Source: Nitratireductor sp. (GTDB taxonomy: Bacteria; Pseudomonadota; Alphaproteobacteria; Rhizobiales; Rhizobiaceae). From it: a DNA stretch of 9,887 nucleotides. Position numbers and translations under genes: made by a program. The DNA lies in contig JAGRLQ010000242.1 of NCBI GenBank assembly GCA_020441735.1, positions 1 to 9,887 of the forward strand. The letters are read 5' to 3'. The notes below the pieces were generated by a model, which made no database searches, was not told the DNA's origin, and worked only from the letters and a program-made list of their open reading frames with translations. Positions 5,912 through 9,887 of the stretch are shown one piece after another; position 1 is the stretch's first letter, and the number at the start of each line of letters is the position of its first letter.

Positions 5912-6871
5912 ATGAAAATCGGTTTTATCGGATTGGGCAATGTCGGCGCCAAGCTGGCGGGAAGCCTGGTCAGAAACGGTCACGACCTGACCGTTCGCGA
6001 TCTCGACAAGAATCTCGCTGAACCCTTTCTCGCCAAGGGAGCGAAATGGGCTGACAGTCCTAAGGAGATGATGGCCGTTTGTGATGTCGTCATTACCTGC
6101 CTGCCGAGCCCGCAGGCATGCGCCACCGTGATGGAAGGCGAGGGCGGGCTGATCGAGGCCGTCGGCCCCGGCAAGATCTGGGCGGAGATGTCGACGACGG
6201 ATGCAAGCGAGATCAAGCGGCTTGCAGCGCAGGTGGAAGCAAAGGGCGGCAAGGCAATCGAATGTCCGGTTTCGGGCGGCTGCCACCGGGCGGCAACGGG
6301 CAATATCTCGATCTTTGCCGGCTGCGACCGTGAAACCTTCGAAGCCATGCTTCCCTTCCTGAAGACGCTGGGGCGGCGTGTTCTGCATACCGGGCCGATT
6401 GGCTCGGCCTCGATCCTCAAGGTAATGACCAATTATCTGGCGACCGCCAACCTGCTGACGCTATGCGAGGCACTGGTGACGATGAAGGCGGCGGGTCTCG
6501 ACCTTGCCACCACCTGGGAAGCCATCGTGATCTCGTCCGGCAACTCCTTCGTTGCCGAGACCGAGGGGCAGGTGATCCTCAACGGCAGCCGCGACATCGA
6601 ATTCACCATGGACCTGGTTTTGAAGGATATCGGCCTGTTCCAGAAGATTGCCGAGGACAACGCCGTCCCCCTCGAAATCTCGCCTTTGATGATCGACATC
6701 TTCAAGGACGGGCAGAAGCGCTATGGCACAAGGGCAAACTCCGACGACATCATCCGGCGACTGGAAGATGCGACGGGCCTCGACATTACCGCGCCGGGCT
6801 TTCCAGCACTGATGGAGGATGATGAGCCGGAAGAGCCGGGCTACGAGGTGGTGCCGAGAGGGCGCGCCTGA
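5912..6871 (+). CDS. NAD(P)-dependent beta-hydroxyacid dehydrogenase (3-hydroxyisobutyrate dehydrogenase family)
   Basis: A 319-residue cytoplasmic oxidoreductase of the 3-hydroxyisobutyrate dehydrogenase / tartronate semialdehyde reductase family. The N-terminal Rossmann domain starts KIGFIGLGNVG (GxGxxG at 7-12). Asp30 at the end of the second strand (VRDLDK) favours NAD over NADP. The substrate signature is ECPVSGGCHRAATGN (117-131), and the catalytic lysine lies in GSASILKVMTNYLATAN (Lys170, with Asn174 four residues on). An all-helical C-terminal domain follows, ending in an acidic tail (MEDDEPEEPGYEVVP). The true substrate cannot be assigned; the Cys-His in the SGG motif (usually small residues) may mark a distinct subfamily. 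Start ATG 5912 has an excellent ribosome site AGGGAGG four bases upstream; the open frame extends to 5855 but lacks such a site. It is followed 73 bp later by a membrane-protein pair of unrelated type. Confidence 0.93.
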   Translation: MKIGFIGLGNVGAKLAGSLVRNGHDLTVRDLDKNLAEPFLAKGAKWADSPKEMMAVCDVVITCLPSPQACATVMEGEGGLIEAVGPGKIWAEMSTTDASEIKRLAAQVEAKGGKAIECPVSGGCHRAATGNISIFAGCDRETFEAMLPFLKTLGRRVLHTGPIGSASILKVMTNYLATANLLTLCEALVTMKAAGLDLATTWEAIVISSGNSFVAETEGQVILNGSRDIEFTMDLVLKDIGLFQKIAEDNAVPLEISPLMIDIFKDGQKRYGTRANSDDIIRRLEDATGLDITAPGFPALMEDDEPEEPGYEVVPRGRA

Positions 6872-6892
6872 GCGGTGGATTGACCTGAGGCG

Positions 6893-6936
6893 CAGCTTCC
6901 GACAGGTTGCGGGCACCTTGTTTCGTCTGGAAGCTG
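6893..6936 (+). promoter_or_regulatory. Inverted repeat overlapping the ribosome site of the DUF599 gene
   Basis: CAGCTTCC (6893-6900) pairs exactly with GGAAGCTG (6929-6936) across a 28-nt loop; a G-T pair can be added on each side. The right arm contains GGAAG, the only plausible ribosome-binding sequence for the GTG at 6945. The repeat also sits just after the dehydrogenase stop, but no U-run follows, so it does not look like an intrinsic terminator. Confidence 0.35.
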
Positions 6937-6944
6937 TCTGAACC

Positions 6945-7649
6945 GTGACCGAAGCCCTTGCCGCCCTTACCACGGCCGATCAACTCGCCCTTGCCGCCTT
7001 TTTTGGCATCTGGCTCCTCTTCGAAGTGCTGACCCAGCACACGCCTCTCAAGCACAGGAGCCTGTCGGGCATGATGGCCCACAAGCGGCGGGAATGGATG
7101 CTGGTTCTCGCCGAGCGTGAGCTGCGGATCGTCGACACCTCGATCCTGAATGGACTGCAGCATGGCACGGCGTTTTTCGCCTCGACTTCCATTCTTGCCA
7201 TCGGTGGCTGTTTCGCCCTGCTGGGATCTGCCGATCTGGTGGTGGAGATCTATCAGGATCTGCCGCTCGGCAATGCGCTCAACCGCGGTGTCTTCGAACT
7301 CAAGGTGCTTGGGCTGACGGTCATCTTCGTCTATTCCTTCTTCAAGTTCGGCTGGGCGTTCCGGCTGTTCAACTACTGCTCGATCCTGATGGGGGCGGTC
7401 CGGCAGCCGGACGGCGCGCCGCTGGAGGAACGCCGCAAGCATGCGCTGCAGGCAGCGGAGATGAACATCATCGCCAGCCATCATTTTACCGCCGGATTGC
7501 GGGGTATCTTCTTTGCCCTCGGTTATCTTGGCTGGTTTATCGGTCCCTGGCTGCTGATCATCACGACGGTTTTCGTGGTCCTGGTGCTGGCCCGGCGGCA
7601 ATTCCGGTCACGGGCAAGAGCCGTGCTGGCAAATGAGGAAAATACATGA
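6945..7649 (+). CDS. DUF599 integral membrane protein
   Basis: A 234-residue protein matching the DUF599 family by its opening (FFGIWLLFEVLT...LKHRSLSGMMAHKRREWM), the RIVDTSILNGLQHGTAFFASTSILAIGG segment, and a ground plan of about four membrane segments (12-30, 75-95, 118-137 and 186-215). The cytoplasmic-looking stretches are rich in basic and acidic residues (AHKRREWMLVLAERELR; PLEERRKHALQAAEMN), and a conserved-looking SHH lies at 178-180. The biochemical function of DUF599 is unknown to me. The start is GTG 6945, supported by GGAAG at 6929-6933 with longish spacing. Its TGA overlaps the ATG of the next gene in an ATGA junction at 7646-7649, so the two are translationally coupled and probably act in the same membrane process. 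Confidence 0.88.
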   Translation: MTEALAALTTADQLALAAFFGIWLLFEVLTQHTPLKHRSLSGMMAHKRREWMLVLAERELRIVDTSILNGLQHGTAFFASTSILAIGGCFALLGSADLVVEIYQDLPLGNALNRGVFELKVLGLTVIFVYSFFKFGWAFRLFNYCSILMGAVRQPDGAPLEERRKHALQAAEMNIIASHHFTAGLRGIFFALGYLGWFIGPWLLIITTVFVVLVLARRQFRSRARAVLANEENT

Positions 7650-8740
7650 GCGATGTCGTTTCGTTTCTGAAGGTGGCGCAGGAGCGCGGCGTGGTTGACG
7701 AACCAACCCGCAAGCGGCTCGAAACACTGCATGGAGAACTGGCTGCGAGCACTGGTGCCGGCGCGAGTGGTGTATTTGCCGAGCTTTCGCAGCCGAGCTA
7801 TGCCGATGATGCGGATATTCCCGGCGCCTCGGAAGCGCCGCGCTTCATCCGCGGTTTTCATGACATTCTGATCACGATCGGCATCGTCATTGCGCTGGGC
7901 GGGCTGTGGGCGCTGGCAGGCGCCATCGCCGTCATTCCGGCGATCATTGTGCTGGCCGAGTGGTTCGTGAAGCGCCAACGCCTTGCGCTTCCTGCTTTCA
8001 CGCTGACGGCGATGCTGGTGGCTTCGGTCGGAGCGTTCATGGAAAGTGTGATGAGCGGCAGCGGCAGTCTGACGGGTGCGTTGCTCTTCCTCGCACAGGT
8101 TGCAGCACTGGCCTTGTTTTACTGGCGCTACCGGGTGCCCGTTGCACTGGCGGCGCTGATCTGGGCGGGCTTCAGCCTGGTGTTCTTCCTGATCCTTGCT
8201 GCCCTTGGCGGTGATGCCAAGCCGGGCTCGCTGTTCAACACGCACCCAAGGCTGATTGGCCTGATCGGCCTTGCCCTGACGTTCGGCATGTTTGCGGTTG
8301 CATTGCGCTTCGACACTGCCGACCGGATGCGCGTGACACGGCGCTCGGATGTCGCCTTCTGGCTGCACCTGACGACAGCGCCCCTGCTGCTTTATTCGGC
8401 CTTTGCCGTGCTGTTCGGCTCGGACGGTTTCTGGTGGTCGGACAAGCCCAGCGCCGCAGAAGCCATGGCGGCGATCGGCATCGTCACGCTCATGGTGTTG
8501 ATCGGGATTATCATCGACCGGCGCGCCTTCGTCACGTCGGGGCTGATCTCGCTTGGCGCTGCGCTTGCCATCATCACGCGGGAAATCGGCGTCGATATTT
8601 CCTCGATCACCGCGTTCGCCTTCCTCGCGGTTGGGGTGATCGTGCTGCTGCTGGGTTCCGGCTGGCAGCAGTTACGGGCAATGTTTGTCGAGGCAATGCC
8701 GGAAGCGATCAGATCGCGCGTTCCGCCAGTTCAACGCTGA
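7646..8740 (+). CDS. Multi-pass membrane protein of unknown function (DUF2157-like)
   Basis: A 364-residue protein. Residues 1-70 are soluble: a short helical start (VVSFLKVAQERGVVDEPTRKRLETL), then a flexible Ala/Ser/Asp-rich linker. Residues 72-340 hold about eight to nine hydrophobic segments, including two in 74-107, one each near 115-133 and 142-160, then 165-188, 203-221, 236-257, 272-291 and two in 295-338. The helical start plus serial helices resembles DUF2157-type proteins, but I cannot assign the family with confidence. No transport or catalytic motif is visible. Translation starts inside the stop codon of the DUF599 gene (ATGA), implying stoichiometric production. Its stop is only six bases from the stop of the convergent fusion gene, so transcripts from the two strands must overlap unless one ends inside coding DNA. 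Confidence 0.85.
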   Translation: MSDVVSFLKVAQERGVVDEPTRKRLETLHGELAASTGAGASGVFAELSQPSYADDADIPGASEAPRFIRGFHDILITIGIVIALGGLWALAGAIAVIPAIIVLAEWFVKRQRLALPAFTLTAMLVASVGAFMESVMSGSGSLTGALLFLAQVAALALFYWRYRVPVALAALIWAGFSLVFFLILAALGGDAKPGSLFNTHPRLIGLIGLALTFGMFAVALRFDTADRMRVTRRSDVAFWLHLTTAPLLLYSAFAVLFGSDGFWWSDKPSAAEAMAAIGIVTLMVLIGIIIDRRAFVTSGLISLGAALAIITREIGVDISSITAFAFLAVGVIVLLLGSGWQQLRAMFVEAMPEAIRSRVPPVQR

Positions 8741-8746
8741 AGCAGA

Positions 8747-9808
8747 TCAAAGACTTGCAGTGACGATCATGTCTGCAGCCGCCGGGCTGCAGGCGATCGG
8801 CGTGTCGTGCTGAATTGCCAGACGGATCAGCGCCAGCAGGTCGAAATCGATGGCGCCCGGGCTGTGGGGGTCGGCGAAGAACACCACCGCATCCAGTTCG
8901 CCGGTTGCCACCAGCGCGCCCAGTTGCTGGTCGCCACCATGGGAGCCGCGTTGCAGGCGCTGGATGGAAAGTTCCGGCTGTGCCTTGCCGAGCATGGTGC
9001 CGGTACCGCCGGTGCAGACGATCCTGTGGCGTTTCAGCGTTTCGGCATGGCGGCCGACCCAGGCGGTAAGCTGGGATTTGCGATTGTTGTGGGCAACAAG
9101 CGCGATGCGCTTGCGGGCGGATGAATGCTGCCGCGCCCGCCCGGTCATTGCCAGAATGGCCTGAACCTGGGAAACGAGGCCTTTTTCCGCCGCAGGGAAG
9201 GTTTCGGCAAAGGCTGCGGTGCCAACCGTGAAGCCCGCAGCTCCGGCTTCGGCCACCGCCATGATGCGCTCTTCCTGGTCGATGGAGCCTGCCATGATGA
9301 CCGGCTTGTCGGTTGCCTGGCAGACCGCCTTCATCAAGGCCGGTACATCGCCATCGAAACGGTAGGCGAGAAGGTCGAGCCCATGGACGGTTTCAAGATC
9401 GGCCAGTTGCCGGGCGCTTTCGGCAATGTCCTCGATCGTGCCGGCAAGCACGCTGGGGTGGCCGACGATCTTTCCGGGGAAGGGGTAGTAGCGGACCGGA
9501 TGGTCGCGCAATAGGGGGGCGACGGTTGCAGCCCGCGTGCCGCCGAGGAGGCAATCGACTTCAAGATCAATGGCCGCTTTCGCCGAGCGCAGTTCGCTTT
9601 CCTCGTCGAGGCTGACAACTTCGAGATAGGCCCGTCCGCCGGCGGAACGGATATCGGCAGCCAGCGCCTTCAACTCATCGAAGGGCAGGCCGACATCCTT
9701 GAAGCCGATGTGGCGTGCACCACCGGCCAGCACATCCTCCAGCCGCGCCCGGGCATCGGGGATGGTGCTGTCATTGGCGGTCAGCATGAAGATGAAATCG
9801 AATGCCAT
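8747..9808 (-). CDS. Fusion: TIM-barrel-like domain plus methylglyoxal-synthase-like domain
   Basis: A 353-residue protein from ATG 9808. Residues 1 to about 222 look like a phosphate-binding (beta/alpha)8 barrel: alternating strands such as HIGFKDVG, AYLEVVS, LDLLAYRF and PVIMAGSI, ending with the paired phosphate-loop-like AGSI (173-176) and AAGFTVGTAAF (190-200). Residues about 233-353 align to methylglyoxal synthase (E. coli MgsA, 152 residues, DHAP to methylglyoxal + phosphate). Kept relative to E. coli numbering: H19 (H240), K23 (K244), T45 (T266), T48 (T269), G66 (G288), D71 (D293 in GGDQQ), D91 (D313) and D101 (D323). Changed: D20 to N241, T47 to G268, S65 to R287, P67 to S289 and H98 to I320. 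The MgsA C-terminal tail is missing. Classical activity is therefore doubtful, while a triose-phosphate or inorganic-phosphate ligand remains plausible. No good ribosome site or promoter is obvious in the 79 bases before the start. Confidence 0.85.
   Translation of the reverse strand: MAFDFIFMLTANDSTIPDARARLEDVLAGGARHIGFKDVGLPFDELKALAADIRSAGGRAYLEVVSLDEESELRSAKAAIDLEVDCLLGGTRAATVAPLLRDHPVRYYPFPGKIVGHPSVLAGTIEDIAESARQLADLETVHGLDLLAYRFDGDVPALMKAVCQATDKPVIMAGSIDQEERIMAVAEAGAAGFTVGTAAFAETFPAAEKGLVSQVQAILAMTGRARQHSSARKRIALVAHNNRKSQLTAWVGRHAETLKRHRIVCTGGTGTMLGKAQPELSIQRLQRGSHGGDQQLGALVATGELDAVVFFADPHSPGAIDFDLLALIRLAIQHDTPIACSPAAADMIVTASL
8765..8798. terminator. Strong hairpin just past a convergent junction, possible plus-strand terminator
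   Basis: CTGCAGCC (8773-8780) and GGCTGCAG (8785-8792) pair perfectly around a GCCG loop. T8772-G8793 and G8771-C8794 extend the stem, and after a two-base bulge GATC (8765-8768) pairs with GATC (8795-8798), giving about 14 pairs. It begins 25 bases after the stop of the rightward membrane-protein gene, inside the 3' end of the leftward fusion gene. No U-run follows on either strand, so Rho-independent termination is not assured; it may instead protect the 3' end or pause polymerase. Confidence 0.4.
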
Positions 9809-9887
9809 GGCGTCAGCTTATCATCCCCAGCGCCGGCTGCGAGCACTTTATGCTGCGAACTGTTTATGTATTGAACTTGAACAGCAT
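9809..9887. other. Gene-free 79 bp upstream of the fusion gene
   Basis: This stretch should hold the promoter of the leftward fusion gene. Read on the minus strand it is locally AT-richer near 9845-9885. GCTGCGA occurs twice as a direct repeat (9836-9842 and 9852-9858), but there is no convincing -35/-10 pair or ribosome site. A short minus-strand frame starting at the window edge (MLFKFNT then stop) could be the tail of a neighbouring gene, but this cannot be judged. Confidence 0.4.

Noticed and set aside
6786..7601. Minus-strand open frame of 271 codons over the dehydrogenase end and DUF599 gene
   Set aside because: The composition is low in hydrophobic structure and rich in Gln/Glu/Arg/Gly, typical of an antisense frame opposite membrane-protein codons.
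7523..8368. Minus-strand open frame of 281 codons opposite the multi-pass membrane gene
   Set aside because: It is an antisense shadow full of His/Gln/Arg with no motif; the plus strand encodes coherent membrane segments and is coupled to the gene before it.
9864..9887. Short minus-strand frame MLFKFNT at the right edge
   Set aside because: It could be the tail of an adjacent gene or chance; seven codons at a window edge cannot be judged.

Overview
The window is dense, GC-rich chromosomal DNA (roughly 60% G+C by eye) and looks alphaproteobacterial, most likely Hyphomicrobiales/Rhizobiales. This rests on the style of the Apt, DUF599, DUF2892 and beta-hydroxyacid dehydrogenase proteins and on the codon use. 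It is a judgement from memory, not a database result. I see no tRNA, rRNA, insertion sequence, CRISPR array or phage gene.

Layout. Positions 1-1506 read rightward: the 3' part of adenine phosphoribosyltransferase (apt), a Crp/Fnr-type regulator 20 bp downstream, then a small DUF2892 membrane protein behind a palindromic operator candidate. Positions 1540-4533 read leftward. In transcription order they are a secreted DUF4198 protein, an APC-superfamily amino-acid permease, and a secreted protein of unknown function carrying a C-x-P-H-N-C loop. Divergent from these, 4618-5805 encodes an exported-then-membrane HupE/UreJ-type protein, so the DUF4198 and HupE/UreJ genes share one short control region. 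Rightward from 5912 come a beta-hydroxyacid dehydrogenase, then two translationally coupled integral membrane proteins (DUF599 and an unrecognised multi-pass protein). Convergent with them, 8747-9808 encodes an unusual fusion of a TIM-barrel-like domain to a methylglyoxal-synthase-like domain.

How the parts may work together. The Crp/Fnr protein has a recognition helix with the R-E-x-x-S-R pattern, and the palindrome upstream of the DUF2892 gene contains GTGA/TCAC half-sites, so a local regulator-target pair is plausible. The DUF4198 and HupE/UreJ families are both associated with nickel/cobalt (or other divalent metal) handling, so the divergent pair is a candidate metal-uptake locus. The most unusual gene is the last. 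Its methylglyoxal synthase domain keeps the fold landmarks and the main catalytic Asp, but several other active-site positions are replaced and it is joined to a barrel domain. That suggests a changed reaction or a ligand-binding role.
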